Part shown: positions 12,165 through 23,217 of the stretch, one piece after another
Layout of the letters: each line of letters opens with the position of its first letter
How positions within the stretch are numbered: position 1 is the stretch's first letter
From: Icerya purchasi
Taxonomy: Eukaryota > Arthropoda > Insecta > Hemiptera > Monophlebidae
NCBI GenBank assembly: GCA_039619475.1
Contig: CM077115.1
Location: 506,437,352 to 506,501,351, forward strand
DNA: 64,000 bases
Reading direction: 5' to 3'
Notes under the pieces: generated by a model
Databases searched by the model: none
The model's input: only the letters and a program-made list of their open reading frames with translations
Told to the model about the DNA's origin: nothing
Position numbers and translations under genes: made by a program

Positions 12165-13690
12165 GATTTTTGAACGATTTTTAAGCAAACTTTTATTCCT
12201 AACACAATTGTACTCAATTTGATTGTTGGATATTTTCGATGCGAAATGATAAAGAGGATATTAATTTTTGGTTTCCAACTAAACCTATCGCTGAATATTT
12301 TAAATGTACCAATTATTGCTGAATAATTCATACACAAGTTAGAACAGAATGGCCTACAACTTGCTCGAATCGAAGAGGAGGAGACCTACGATTTTGTAGG
12401 AGTAATCCAAATTTTGACACAAAAACGTTTAGCGGATTTTTTTATTAGCTCTGGCGTGAAAATCGCATGACCATTAATATACAGAGCACCTCTGAATTGT
12501 ATGTAAATAGTTAATAAAATAATAAAATTATAAGCACACTTTAATAAATTATTTTGTAAGATCGAATTTTAAGAACGAATATTTCAAAAACGTCTTTTCG
12601 GCAGAATTTCTCATCTTAGCACCAGAAACAAAAATAAAATACGTTAATAAAGATAAATTTAGTGTTACATGTTTTGAATTTATAGGATGAATAACAGGAA
12701 TAACCTATTCTTATTTAGAAAGGAAAACCAAAGAATATTATTAAAAATAGAAATGTGTAAAATCGAAATTAGTTTCCGTAAGCATTATAAAATTTAAAAA
12801 ACAGAAAACTGAAATAAAAATTCTACAAAAATTCTATTATGCCGTTTGCCGGAATCATTAAATGTAATTATGAAAATAGCAAAACAAACGGAAACTGTAT
12901 ATAATTATATACTTATCTAGGAAGTAAGTTTTATTTTTAACTGATGGATTAAACTGGAAAAGGGTCTCCCCGCTGGTAAGTGCATGATTATATACAGTTT
13001 CCGTTTCTTTCATATTTTCGTAATTTTATTTATTTTGATATTTTAAAGTAAAAATTATTAAATGTTATCCCTACAAGAATAATAATTATTTTACAGCCGA
13101 AACGGTCGAAAAAGAGTGCAAAACATATTATTACTGTCGAATATCTTGAAAATCCCGCTAATTTCTAATACTAAGATCCTGCGACTATATTCCTATTGGA
13201 TACATTTCACCACTAGAAAATCTGGTAAATAAATATCAAAATTCAAATTAATTTTCGAACGTAATATTTAAATGTTCGTTTTCATTTTTATTTAAATTTT
13301 ACAATACTCACGAAACTATTTTTACATTTAATTGGAAGGCGCTCTGATATAGCAGTGATTATGCAATTTTTGTGCCGGAGATAATTAAAAAATTAAAATT
13401 ATCGAAATCTGTAAAGTTTTCGGGTTATTTTTAGACGATTGCAGTATAATCTCCTCTTGGATTCGAGCGAGTTCTAGGTCATTCTGTTCTAACATGATTA
13501 CGAATTACTTCGCCATAACTGACGTAATTAAGATATTCGACAATTGTCCGGTTGGAAACTAAAAATTACGAGTTTCCTCTTTGCCATTTTATATCGCAAT
13601 ATCTAACAATCCGATTGAGTACTCTTGTTGGGAACGAAAGTTTGTCTAGATATCATCCAACAATCTGGTTTATTCTATTTTGCGTAGAAT
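12165..13690. repeat. diverged 1.5-kb foldback element
   Basis: Two arms of roughly 700 bp are inverted copies of each other around a centre near 12945. Anchors: GTTAGAACAGAATG with GCTCGAATC at about 12335-12375 against the inverse at 13455-13495; GTTTCCAAC at about 12270 against the inverse near 13553; ACTCAA...GATTGTTGGATATT at about 12212-12235 against the inverse near 13590-13625; CGGAAACTGTATATAAT at 12889-12905 against the inverse near 12990-13006. Arms differ by many substitutions and indels, so the element is old. No coding sequence or TSD was found, and the exact outer limits are uncertain. Confidence 0.75.
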
Positions 13691-13699
13691 GATATAGCT

Positions 13700-14164
13700 C
13701 ATTAAAAAAAAACGATTCGTTCATAAGAATTACAGAATCGAGGAGTTCAAAGGGTCTCTCCTCTTTCTCTCGATGATTATTCTCCGATGAAGAAAAGAAG
13801 TGTAAATCTCCGTTGACTGCGGCATTTTTCTAGAAAAAAAAAAAAAAAAAATTGGGTTACTTATTTACGGATTTGCGTAACAATTTTTTGTATTAAAACT
13901 CAACATGTTTTCGTAACGTAAAATCATAGCGCGATTGCTATAACGTAAAAAATGTTCTTTAAAGAAGAACAAAATACTGACTTCAAGATTTACGGTAAAA
14001 ATTAAATGAAAAAATTAACTAAAAAAGTAATAATTATGTTATTATGATAATTCTTATACAACATTCATACCTTAATTAGAGAGCAGGTGCGGAAATTAGT
14101 AATTACAATATCTAGAAACAATTTAATTAATGTACAACGTAGTTTTTAATTATTATTGTAATTC
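13700..14164. other. AT-rich spacer
   Basis: Holds an A18 run at 13834-13851 and A+T-rich text with no gene recognised. Confidence 0.5.
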
Positions 14165-14460
14165 GCGACTTCCGTGCTTATTGGTCGCCTCTTGGCGGCT
14201 ACTAAATCAGACATATCATAAGTTATCGAGAGACTCGTCTCGTTTTGGATTCAAATCGCTCCCGCGGCTATTAATCTGAAACTGAATATTGGCTATACCA
14301 GAGAATTATCCGGAAGGAAAAAATGGCGGATCCCATGAGAAAGGAATTGGCTCCAGTATTCTCATTAGATCCATTAGGCTTAGTACCATAATGGAAAGTA
14401 GACTTCACAGACGATGATATCTTATCACGTGTCCATAGGATTTCCCTTATTTTTACTTTA
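14165..14460 (+). repeat. tRNA-derived SINE, copy 2
   Basis: Shares with the 45.3-kb copy a CATAAGTTATCGAGA...CTCGTCTCGTTTTGGAT block, then GAGAAAGGAATTGGCTCCAG, TATTCTCATTAGATCCATTA, TTAGTACC and a final GATATCTTATC...TTTACTTTACT region. The tRNA-like head (about 14180-14215) is more diverged than in the other copies. The body is present through to a T-rich 3' end. Confidence 0.7.
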
Positions 14461-15740
14461 CTCTAATGAAGGTATGAATGTTGTATTCAAATTATCATAA
14501 TATCATCACCTTTAAAAAACTCGTATATTTCACTGTATAAGATATGCGTGTTATCTTCTTATCGAGTAATTATTAATTTTTAGTGAATTTTTGTTAAATT
14601 TTTATAATTGAATGCTTCTTTTTTTTTTTTCTTTTTTAGCGCATTTTCATTAAATAACTTAACGGTAAATTTTAAAGTCACTATCTTCATTTTAAACGTT
14701 ACATTTCACGATTTTTAGCATAATACTTAACTTTTTGTCTTGTTAAAAATTAATTTTTTTTAGAAGTGACAATATCGTAAATGGCACTCGAGGAGATCTT
14801 AAATATATTCATTATCTTTATTCGAATCGATATTTATCTGTATTATTTAACACGGATTAATACTTTCATTTTTTCAAATTACGTTTCCATGCGTATTATT
14901 TGATAATATTTTATACCAATAAATGAGAAAAAAAAGTTATCCAACGGGACCACTTAATTTAACGTATCTTCCTTCCTTTTTTTAAGTCGCTAAAAATGTA
15001 ATGCAACTTCTGAAGTGGAAAAATGTGACGCAGGTTTTTCATACTACCATCAACATAAGAAGAATGGTACAATTATTAATATACAAATAATGATTGCCAC
15101 TTTTACATCGAGGCTAGTATCGAAAATGGCGGAACGTTTTTGTATCGCAAGTGCCGACATATTTTAAAAATGCTGAAGTTAACTACGTAACGAAGACGTC
15201 CTTACGGCGAAGCTGAAGTACCAAATTTATGTGCATATAATCCAAAATTGATGCGATTTTCATTTTAATTTAAAAAGTTATTGTCTCCTAAAGTTTGTAA
15301 CATAAGCTATAAAGTAAACTATAGTGTATATCCCTGTATTACATGCAATAGTCAGACTATCATTTCGTAATGATTAATTATCCGAAATTATGTAAGTGCG
15401 AGTTTCGAAACAATATCAATTTTTAAAATACGCTAACAGTGTAGGTAAATTTAACTGAATAATATCAATTTGAGAAGTTGATCTATACGATACCCCGCTA
15501 TCCTATCTAAAAAAAATACGCATTCCGTAATTTGGAAGGGATATTTATTCGCAAAACCCCAACATAAAATTGAGGCGCAGGTATAATTGCCTAGAATTTG
15601 GAAAATAGTACTCAGCTGTAGTGCGAATTTTGGAGGAAGAGGTAGAAAAATAGGTGGAAGACATGTATTGTTAACCATGAAATCGTATCGGCAAAGCTGC
15701 TGAGTAAGCCGGTATTATTAGATTTAGCCGGCAAATAAAA
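14461..15740. other. AT-rich spacer
   Basis: No supported gene. The minus-strand frame 15451-15678 has no recognisable domain. The end of this stretch (GCCGGCAAATAAAATTAAC just before the ATT repeat) looks like a retroelement tail that ends in a microsatellite, but no family could be named. Confidence 0.4.
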
Positions 15741-15744
15741 TTAA

Positions 15745-15745
15745 C

Positions 15746-15780
<35 letters not shown>
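15745..15780. repeat. (ATT)n microsatellite
   Basis: Twelve tandem ATT units directly after an AATAAAATTAAC stretch. Minus-strand translation of this gives a poly-asparagine artefact. Confidence 0.95.
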
Positions 15781-15781
<1 letters not shown>

Positions 15782-15916
15782 GACGAGGAATGAGACTGGA
15801 AAGGGAGATGGGGGACGCATATGGAAGAAATGGTAAGAAAAAGTATTGAAAAAAGATTAGCTTAGGAATTGTACACGCGAAAAGATGTTTATTGGTCCGT
15901 GATGAATTATAACCGA

Positions 15917-16215
15917 TATATAATAGCGGCCGTTGTTTACACAAGAGATTTGGCCAGCTCCGGTTAGTCGGGCCATGCGGTACCGCTCGTCTTAGCAGCG
16001 AGTCCGTGGCGAGGAGAAAGAGATCACGGTGTATTCCTCCGTGACCGTCGTCCTAGCCATAAAAGATCGTCATATTTCCAGCCCCAGAACTGGTTTCATT
16101 GTTCCAGTTAGCGCGCGTTATCAGGATAATGCTGGTTTTGTACACAATCTCTCAAAACCAGCGCACACATCTAGCTCGAACTCTTTTACTATCGGTGTCT
16201 ACAACAGCGGTAAGT
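15917..16215 (+). promoter_or_regulatory. candidate promoter and non-coding first exon
   Basis: A GC-richer island in AT-rich surroundings. It contains a TATA-like TATATAATAG at 15917-15926, a CpG-rich stretch from about 15945 to 16210, and a strong splice-donor text GCG|GTAAGT with the GT at 16210. An open plus frame runs through the island without recognisable domains. This combination fits a host 5' exon, but no downstream exon could be joined to it and no transcript evidence exists here. Confidence 0.25.
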
Positions 16216-17339
16216 TTTTTCGAGTACATATCCATTATCCTTTGTAAGTCGTACGGTTTGAATTTGAAAGTTCTTTAATCCGTCATCCTCGCAAGGCCTA
16301 ATAAATGCCGAGGAATCTGCCCGTGTTAATCCGAATCCGTGCCCCGCCGTCGAACCCGCTCTATACATGAGGCCAGCATCGTCGCGATCGTTTTCGAAAG
16401 ATTTCAATTCAACACTGCCCCATACTGGTCTATCAACGGTCGCTGGTTTATGTGTCATCTCATACCCACATAATGACATTGTGTATGTTCACGCGTGAAA
16501 TACATCATCACACCGACACTTTTGCGCGTATAACGTGAACCGGACCATGTCGTCATTGTTGGCAGAGAAGCTGGTTTGGCGAATCTTCCGCGCCAACGTA
16601 AATTAATCTATAACCTGCGGAGCTTCACCGAGAATTTGATATACATATATCACAAATCAAAGAAGTCTCCCCCCACGTTCGTTTCTTAATAATACCACTA
16701 GAACTGTGAGTGCACCCGCATGATAATACGGACTACATCGAGAAAATGTGCTTTAACCTTATTAATAACAACCTCCGTATCTGCGTACGATTTCATTGTA
16801 TTTTTTATTTTAACCGCTTTGTTTATTTATTTTTCCTTTTTCCTTTTTCATCTTTTTTTTTTCTTTTTTGAGCTTGGAGAAATTTAATCTTAAGTATAGA
16901 TGAGTTTAATGATTGGAAATTAACAGTGATTTGTTAAGAGCGATCATACTGGAAGCAGACAAAAGCAGATGGTTTAATAGGCGAAATGGCACTCCGACTA
17001 CACACTTACATATGGCAAAACATTTTACACAAATAACAACGTATTTACTGATACAGCTGTGAATGTTGCTCACGCCTTTGGATTTGATTAATGTTTGATG
17101 TTGCGTTTACTAATTTATTGAATAAACAATAAAATTACAAAGTCATATTAAACTTCTTAATAATAATTAAGTCGAACTATTATTTTGTTATTAGATGTAT
17201 TTTATACATAATTACTCTTCCGTTTCTAATTTCCCAAAAGTAATAAACCCGTGTTTCATCGAGGTTAGACACTTATACAATTATTTCAGATGGTGTAAGG
17301 AAATAGTTAAAGAGAAGAGTTACAAGAAGGATTAAATGA
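16216..17339. other. spacer, no gene recognised
   Basis: Initially balanced in composition (to about 16760), then AT-rich with T runs at 16853-16869. The minus frame 16189-16479 overlaps the candidate exon island and has no recognised domain. Confidence 0.45.
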
Positions 17340-17397
17340 TAAGCCGGTAGACTGGCCAAATGGCGAAAGCTGGGGCTAAAAAATAAAAAAAAAAAAT
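17340..17397 (+). repeat. possible LINE 3' tail
   Basis: AAGCCGGTAGACTGGCC, AAATGGCGAAAGC, TGGGGCTAAAAAATAAA and a terminal A12 run look like a retroelement 3' end. A similar GGCCAAATGGC...AGCC...AAA arrangement occurs at 47678-47713. Family not identified. Confidence 0.35.
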
Positions 17398-17766
17398 ATA
17401 TATATAATGATGAGGTTAAACAGTTTTAATCAAAACTCTGACCACAATTGTGGAACCCTCCGAACATTGTCACTCTAGACTGAATATAATAATAATAATA
17501 ATTTTTTTTTCCCATTAAGAACTGTATTTCAGCGCTTTTTTTACAATACGAGTTGGGTACAAAGTCGCCAAGCCAAGCACCGCCATTAGGCTTAATCTGG
17601 ACCTCTAGAACCATCTTAGAATAAATCTTAAGTAAATAAGCTTTAAGAATTTTTTTTTTTCCGAATGACACAAGTGTGATTAATTTTCGTTTGATTCACC
17701 ATTTAAGCTAGATTGTCTTGTCCGGGTATTAATATTGAAAATTACATACGTTCTAATGAGTAGATT

Positions 17767-18220
17767 TTAAGTATAATGTTTTTTATTTAATTGAGTAATA
17801 ATCACCGTAGGTTGTGTGTTATTTTTGCCAGTAAATTTTGGTTTCAAAACTGAGAACGCTAATTTTTGAAATTTAATTGCCAAAGCTGAATTGCTCAAGT
17901 TGAGGTTTTCTATGTTGAAGTGTCTGATGTCGTCATACATACCGCGGTGAAAGATTACATGACTAGCGTTTTCAATTTTCCCACAGTCACATTTGTTGTC
18001 TTCAGTAATTTTGTATTTTTTTAAATAGGCTCTCCGAAGTGTCCGTGGTCAGTGAGGAGTTGAGTAGTGTAAAAGTCAGGTGTTAACTGTAAGCCTGTTC
18101 TAATATTTGAGATTAGCCGGTGGCTATGCCGACCTGCTGTATCTCTTTCCCCGGAATTTTGCCATATGGACATGAAATAGTGTTTAATGTGTCTTTTGAA
18201 TTGTTTTAGTCACATTTTTA
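17767..18220 (-). pseudogene. R1-type LINE C-terminal fragment
   Basis: Minus-strand remains of the C-terminal domain of an R1-like non-LTR retrotransposon. Reading from about 18215 down: FKRHIKHYFMSIWQNSG, then GRHSHRLISNIRTG, then FYTTQLLTDHGHFG. A one-base frameshift near 18032 leads into AYLKKYKI and CDCGKIENASHVIFH. The frame ends at a TAA at 17769-17767. The pattern W..W, LTGHG-like (here LTDHG) and a C-x-C...H knuckle is typical of R1-clade C termini and parallels the element at 54.3 kb. The last knuckle cysteine appears replaced by arginine (FHR). It is a broken relic. Confidence 0.75.
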
Positions 18221-18318
18221 TATGCAAGTCATGCTAGGAACTGTTCTGAAGAGGATTTTTATTGGAGGTACAAAGCTCTTTATTTGATAAGACACGATCG
18301 TTAATATATTCAAAATTT

Positions 18319-18470
18319 TTATGATACGGTATTTACGTCCTTCTGGATTAGGCCAGCATTAATGATTTTTAAATTACATAAATTATCGATGTAGATTAAA
18401 GTAATAACGGACCAAATATACTTCCCTGAGGCACGCCAACAGTTTTCAAAATTAATTTTAGTTTTTATAA
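18319..18470 (-). pseudogene. LINE reverse-transcriptase fragment (motif B)
   Basis: Minus-strand text around 18450-18340 reads TVGVPQGSIFGPLLL, then (after a frame change) FIYIDNLCNLKI. This matches RT motif B (GVPQGS..GPLLF) and the following LIYINDL segment of arthropod LINEs. It is close upstream of, and in the same direction as, the R1-type C-terminal fragment, but the intervening RT and thumb regions are missing. It is either an internally deleted copy or a separate insertion. Confidence 0.6.
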
Positions 18471-18477
18471 GAACACA

Positions 18478-18478
<1 letters not shown>

Positions 18479-18509
<31 letters not shown>
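18479..18509. repeat. poly(T) tract
   Basis: About 30 uninterrupted T residues, abutting the RT fragment on its upstream side. It could be the poly(A) tail of another minus-strand insertion. Confidence 0.9.
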
Positions 18510-18510
<1 letters not shown>

Positions 18511-18514
18511 CATA

Positions 18515-19089
18515 GTAATTTTGTTGATGGTGACAATACGAAAAACTATTGTAGGCCTTCAACGCTGGGAATTACATAACTTCATTGCAAATAATGAATT
18601 AAATGTGTGTCCGCGCATATTAATGACAACGTCGTTCTTACGCCGGATGTAATGGGAAAAAACTAAGCTCTTTTTTTTGTTACATTTTCGGATAAAGAGG
18701 AACTTCAAGAATGACGCAGTTAGTTAAACTTGACTCTCTTCCATAGACGGACATTTAGCAGATTAGAATGTAGAAAAAGACAAACATAAGAACGTATGAT
18801 CATCGTCATAGGGGACAGAGACGGCGAAATATAATGAGGAAACCGAGGCATTTAAACGGTAAATTATGGAAACGGGAACGGAGTAGGGAAGCGAAGGAAG
18901 TTCATTTAAGTTGGGCAGATAAATAAATGTACCTAGGGAAGCATACTTAATGATGCAGCAAGAAACCTCGAAAAAATTATTCGAAGGATTATCGGTGGCG
19001 AATGTTTCGCAACAACCATAGTTTTCTGGTTTCTGGCATTTTATAGCCTCCTGCGAATTGCTGTTTAACAAATTCGTTAACTGACGGCT
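18515..19089. other. spacer, no gene recognised
   Basis: Contains a 102-codon minus frame (18763-19071) without recognisable domain or start context. Nothing else identified. Confidence 0.45.
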
Positions 19090-19166
19090 CTTTTCTTTTT
19101 TGTTATTTCTGGGTGTAGTGTAGGTCCTTGGCTGACGCGCCCAAAGGGGGGATCTAAAAAAAAAAA
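19090..19166 (+). repeat. RNase H LINE 3' UTR fragment (plus strand)
   Basis: TTATTTCTGGGTGTAGTG, GGTCCTTGGCTGACGCGCCC and an A11 run closely match the 3' UTR of the LINE at 22.1 kb (TTGTTTCTGGGTG, GGTCCTCGGCTGACGAGCCC, poly(A)). It is a severely 5'-truncated insertion on the opposite strand. Confidence 0.65.
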
Positions 19167-19261
19167 TCCTTATCCGTTGACTTTTTCTTTATCCGTCTTA
19201 GGCTTTTCATTAGCACGAAAATTCCACTTTTCACATATATTGTGAGCCATATTCGATTTCC

Positions 19262-19318
19262 TTTTTTTTTTTTTTTTTCCCTACCCTGGGCGCGCCAGCG
19301 GCCTTGACCCAACAACAT
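19262..19318 (-). repeat. RNase H LINE-like 3' tail (minus strand)
   Basis: Read on the minus strand: GGTCAAGGCCGCTGGCGCGC, CCAGGGTAGGG and then about 17 A residues. The arrangement resembles the LINE tail at 19090-19166, only 100 bp away and in the opposite direction, but is more diverged. Confidence 0.45.
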
Positions 19319-19319
19319 G

Positions 19320-22108
19320 AAAAATTATGAGTTATAACTAAATAGCCAAGCGGTCAGAAATGGAAGAGACAAAGGACAGCAGCAATGGAGGTTTGTCTTT
19401 CGAAGCCGTAATCTCTTTGTTAGTCAGTCTGAGGTATTTTTAATAATCGGCGATGAGAGAATTTTGCTTTTTTTTTTCACTGGTATTCTATGATATTGGA
19501 AAATATTGATATCAAACGTGAGCATATTGTTTTTAAATTTTTTAGGTTAATCACATTGATTCCCCAGATTTTATTTCTGGCTTTCTTGTAGTGTGATAAC
19601 TTTAGCAGTTGACATTACGACTATAATAATAAAGAGGATAAAACAAAAAGGCGCTAACCCGTTTAAAAAGAGAGGAAATAATTCAAAATTTCAAAAAGCA
19701 CCAGCTCCACGTTTGCATATGAGCGAATTTTTCGAATATTACAACAACTTACCAATGTAGTATTAGCTCTCGAGATTCTAGGCTACCAGATTACTATAAG
19801 AGGGAAATATTACAACATTCTACGGTGTATCCGGGAGAGTTTGAAATCGCGTAATTCTCGGGGTATATCGGCGGTTATTTCGTTTGTCTACTTTTACATC
19901 TCGGCATTAGTTAGTTTCGATCCCCCCTGCTGGGGCTCATATTTCCTCTGCAAAGGGGCGAAACGGGTTCAATATCGGCGCTAATAAGTGAAACAGAAGA
20001 CTATATTTTCGTATTGTTCAGGAGTAGTGCGCTTTCAAAGAAATCGTTTCAGAAGACCACGGCGGTCTAACGGATAGAAGATGCGAAAAATGAGAAACGA
20101 AGTGGATCTGCTTAGAGAGAACAGACGACGCGATAACACGACAAAAACTCCGAAGCGAAACTATTTAAGCAAGCCGGGGCTTTGTTCCGGAGATGATTTT
20201 CGATTAGATCTGGAAATATATTCCGGACCCGGCGAATCAGATTGTTCTCTCTTTGTTGCTGATGAGATTTGTTTACTTTCGTTTGTGGCACTGCACGTAC
20301 ACATCCTCTTAACACCCGCTTCGGTAAATAAACCGCAGCGGCATCGCGTCTTACCGCAGGGGCTGTTACGAATAGAGCGGTCCTGCATGGTAGCAGTGCG
20401 TTGCTCGATAGAAATTTCGGGGTCTGGGTAAAACAAGTGAAAGTATCGATTACAGCCGAGGTACCGCGCCACTATTTCAGGTGGAAAGTGCTGAATGGGA
20501 AACGTTAACAACGGAACGGTTGTCTGTGAATGTGCCGAGTGTACACACATCGAGATCAATAAGAGTGTACTCCAGATCGGACGGATTTTTAGAAATTTTC
20601 AACTGTATTTCGATGGCGCAAGGGCAATAAAAAGGGGGTTTGCACGTAGCGACGGAGGATATTATTTATTGAAAACAAGTAAGAGGGAAGTGTGGTTCTT
20701 TGTAGAAAGGAAGGGTTGTTTCAGGGAATTGTTCAGACGGAGAATAATATTTAGTCATTGTGCCCGGGCTTCCTACAGGTGAAAGTATTTCGAATATCTG
20801 ATTATTATCCTGCCCTCTTTAATAGCGCGTTCTTTGTTAAATGTACAAAAACACTCGTTTCCTTCATTGATCGGAACGGGAAAAAAAAGGAAAACAAGGG
20901 GGGTCAGTCGAGCTCGATTAAGGATTACACGTATTTTATGTAATAATTCGAAAATGTTTAAATCGTAGCATGTCGCCTGTATTTTTCGGGCAACATAGCC
21001 CCCCCCCGGGGGGGGGGAGGCAATTGTATGCGTATTTATATAGAGCGCTTGAATACACAATTTCGCGTTTTATGGAAACATTTTTTTAAACGTGAAAAGT
21101 TTCCCTTTTGAATTACTGTATCGTTCGATTGCGAGTGTTCAGGGCGATAACTCTTTGAAGGGCGCTGGTTACTTTGAGCGTAAATTCATTTCCTTTTGAC
21201 CGGATGGTAGGCGTTGTTTTCGTAGTTGTCGTCATAATTATTTTTCATAATTAAGAATTATAATAAACTTTACTTTATAGTGGTGGAAAAAGTTTTTGAA
21301 CTTTCGGATCACATTTTACGGCACACTATGTGTTCCATATAGCTTTGATTATGATGGCTCTAACTGTTTTTCAAACACCCCGTGTTTCTTCTTTTTCCTT
21401 AATTATTTGTGGGCTGATTCCTTTGTCCGTCAGTCTCTGTAATTGCAGATGTGGTCATGGTATGGGACAGCTAACTCCTTTTTTACCTTCGGCAATGCCA
21501 TTCCTTCTCCTTTTAAGATGCGTATGTTTTGCATTTATCAACGTTGATTGTCATTGTTTCTCCATCCTTGGTATAGGGTTCTTAATCAGATTTCATTCCT
21601 TGTGACTCTTCTAATTGCTCGTCTATTATTGGCAAGCCCAGGGGAAAACCAAAATAAGGGGAAAAAAAATTTAATTTACGGTGATCGTTAATTAATTACT
21701 TATATTTTTCTTTTGTTTACCGCGTAATAGATGATAAACGATAAACTCTACCTCCATACTTTACGATAGTAAAAAAAAAATTAAAGTTTTTTCGCCTGTT
21801 TCGGAGCATGAAAGCAACTCTACTCCTCAAAAAGATAGACGGCGCTGGAGAAAACATTACGTTTTTCGCCGAATTACAGATTAACACCGGTTTATCATTA
21901 TCCTTTTAGAGTTTCCCCTTTCGTATATTTCGATTTTCCTAACAACTTTTACGAGCTCCATAAAAATTTATGTAACAATCGACAATATCGATAGGTTTTT
22001 CGAATTACCATTGTTCTCTACAAAGCAACCGAGTATAAATTAAATACTTTGCTTCGGAGATTTTTAATAGCCGGCGAACTTAAATCAGGGACTTTGTGAA
22101 ATTAATTA
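19320..22108. other. spacer with a GC-richer patch and a C9G10 block
   Basis: Between about 19830 and 20560 composition is more balanced, and overlapping open frames exist on both strands (for example 20081-20431 plus and 20161-20559 minus), none with a recognisable domain. A perfect C9G10 block lies at 20999-21017. No gene is supported. Confidence 0.4.
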
Positions 22109-22117
22109 CATTTTCAC

Positions 22118-22119
<2 letters not shown>
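22109..22119. repeat. target-site duplication, left copy
   Basis: CATTTTCACTT immediately before the T run (reverse-strand poly(A)) of the truncated LINE. It is repeated exactly at 23207-23217. Confidence 0.85.
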
Positions 22120-22148
<29 letters not shown>

Positions 22149-23206
22149 GGGCTCGTCAGCCGAGGACCTTCACCCAGAAACAATTAAGGGAAAACGAAAG
22201 TTATACAGTGAGGCGATCAGCTATCGCTAATAAGAAGGAAACAATGGAGGGGATAATAAGTGTAGAAGGAAAAGACAGGATATAACGAGCACAAAAAGGA
22301 GCAGGAAGCCCCAGCCCAAGCAAGTGGGAATATAGAGCCGAGCGCTCCACCGAAAGAGCAGAGCACTCAAAGAACACGTGATCGGTGTCACAAACAACCG
22401 CATCGTTTGAATGGAGAGGACAACATGGGGAAGAGGTCAACGAGAGGCGAAAGCGTGAGGAAGGTAGCAAGAAATGGTTTAAGCGCAAACGCACAATGGA
22501 GACAACAACAGAGCGAGGAAGTGAAGGAAACAGAAGGAACCAAGGATTTGAAGGAAGATTAGGCTGAACTGACAGATAAAAGGAGCGACAATTAGAAAAG
22601 GAGGAAGGGTACATATTCGACCAAAATCTGAGACGAAAATGTTTACACAAAGGCAAGAGATTAGAGGATGGGATTTTTTTGAAGAAGAATGTAGAAGAAG
22701 AAGCAGCAACCCGAGCCAAAGAATCAGCCATCTCATTACCTGAGATGCCAGAATGACCAGGAACCCACAGCAAGTCAACATGGATTCCATGGAGAGAAGA
22801 GAGAGTCCAAATGAGAGAACGTATGCGGAGAATAGAAAAATCACAGGAATGATTAGGAAGAGGAGAAGAGATGGCTTGAAGAGCACTCATGGAGTCGGAT
22901 ATGATCAGAAACTGGGAAGAAAGACGATTGGAGGAGATAAAAATAATGGAACGTAAAATAGCCATTAGCTCGGCTGTAAATATGGAACAGAAAGAAGGAA
23001 GACAGAAGGATTCAAAGAAGTTATAGTCTGGAAGAATAAAAGAAGCACCAACCCCATCAGGCCCCTAAGAACCATCAGTGAAAATGGTAACATGAGAAGG
23101 GAAGAGAGAATTGACAATACTGTGGAATTCCTGTTTAATTACAGCTGGAGGGAGAGATTTTGTAAGTGTAGGCGAAATAAATACTCTGGGAGGATGGCAG
23201 AGATCG
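22120..23206 (-). mobile_element. 5'-truncated RNase H LINE copy
   Basis: Minus-strand insertion of about 1.09 kb, bounded by 11-bp duplications and ending in poly(A) (T run 22118-22143). It retains only the 3' part of ORF2: the linker with HPP, RNase H and the C-terminal cysteine region, plus a short 3' UTR with GGTCC..GGCTGACGAGCCC. Truncation falls in the linker between RT and RNase H, the usual product of incomplete target-primed reverse transcription. It belongs to the same family as the 32.8-kb element but is a distinct subfamily. Confidence 0.9.
22201..23206 (-). pseudogene. LINE ORF2 fragment: RNase H domain, one in-frame stop
   Basis: From the truncation point the frame reads CHPPRVF, then a linker, then VTIFTDGS (first catalytic Asp). 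It meets a TAG stop immediately afterwards (near 23065) and then continues open through FTAELMAIL (Glu), FLIISDSMSALQ (Asp), LLWVPGHSGISGNEMADSLA (His and final Asp) and a cysteine-rich end with CDTDHVFFEC. All RNase H active-site positions are kept apart from the interruption. The frame closes near 22201. Lack of EN and RT plus the stop make it non-autonomous. The homologous region of the 32.8-kb element is clearly alignable but substantially different. Confidence 0.9.
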
Positions 23207-23217
23207 CATTTTCACTT
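23207..23217. repeat. target-site duplication, right copy
   Basis: CATTTTCACTT at the truncated 5' border of the LINE, identical to 22109-22119. Confidence 0.85.

Noticed and set aside
15741..15944. Frame ending in poly-Asn
   Set aside because: Translation of the ATT microsatellite in reverse.
20081..20559. Overlapping open frames of 116, 95 and 132 codons
   Set aside because: They overlap on both strands without recognisable domain. Open length is explained by local GC content.
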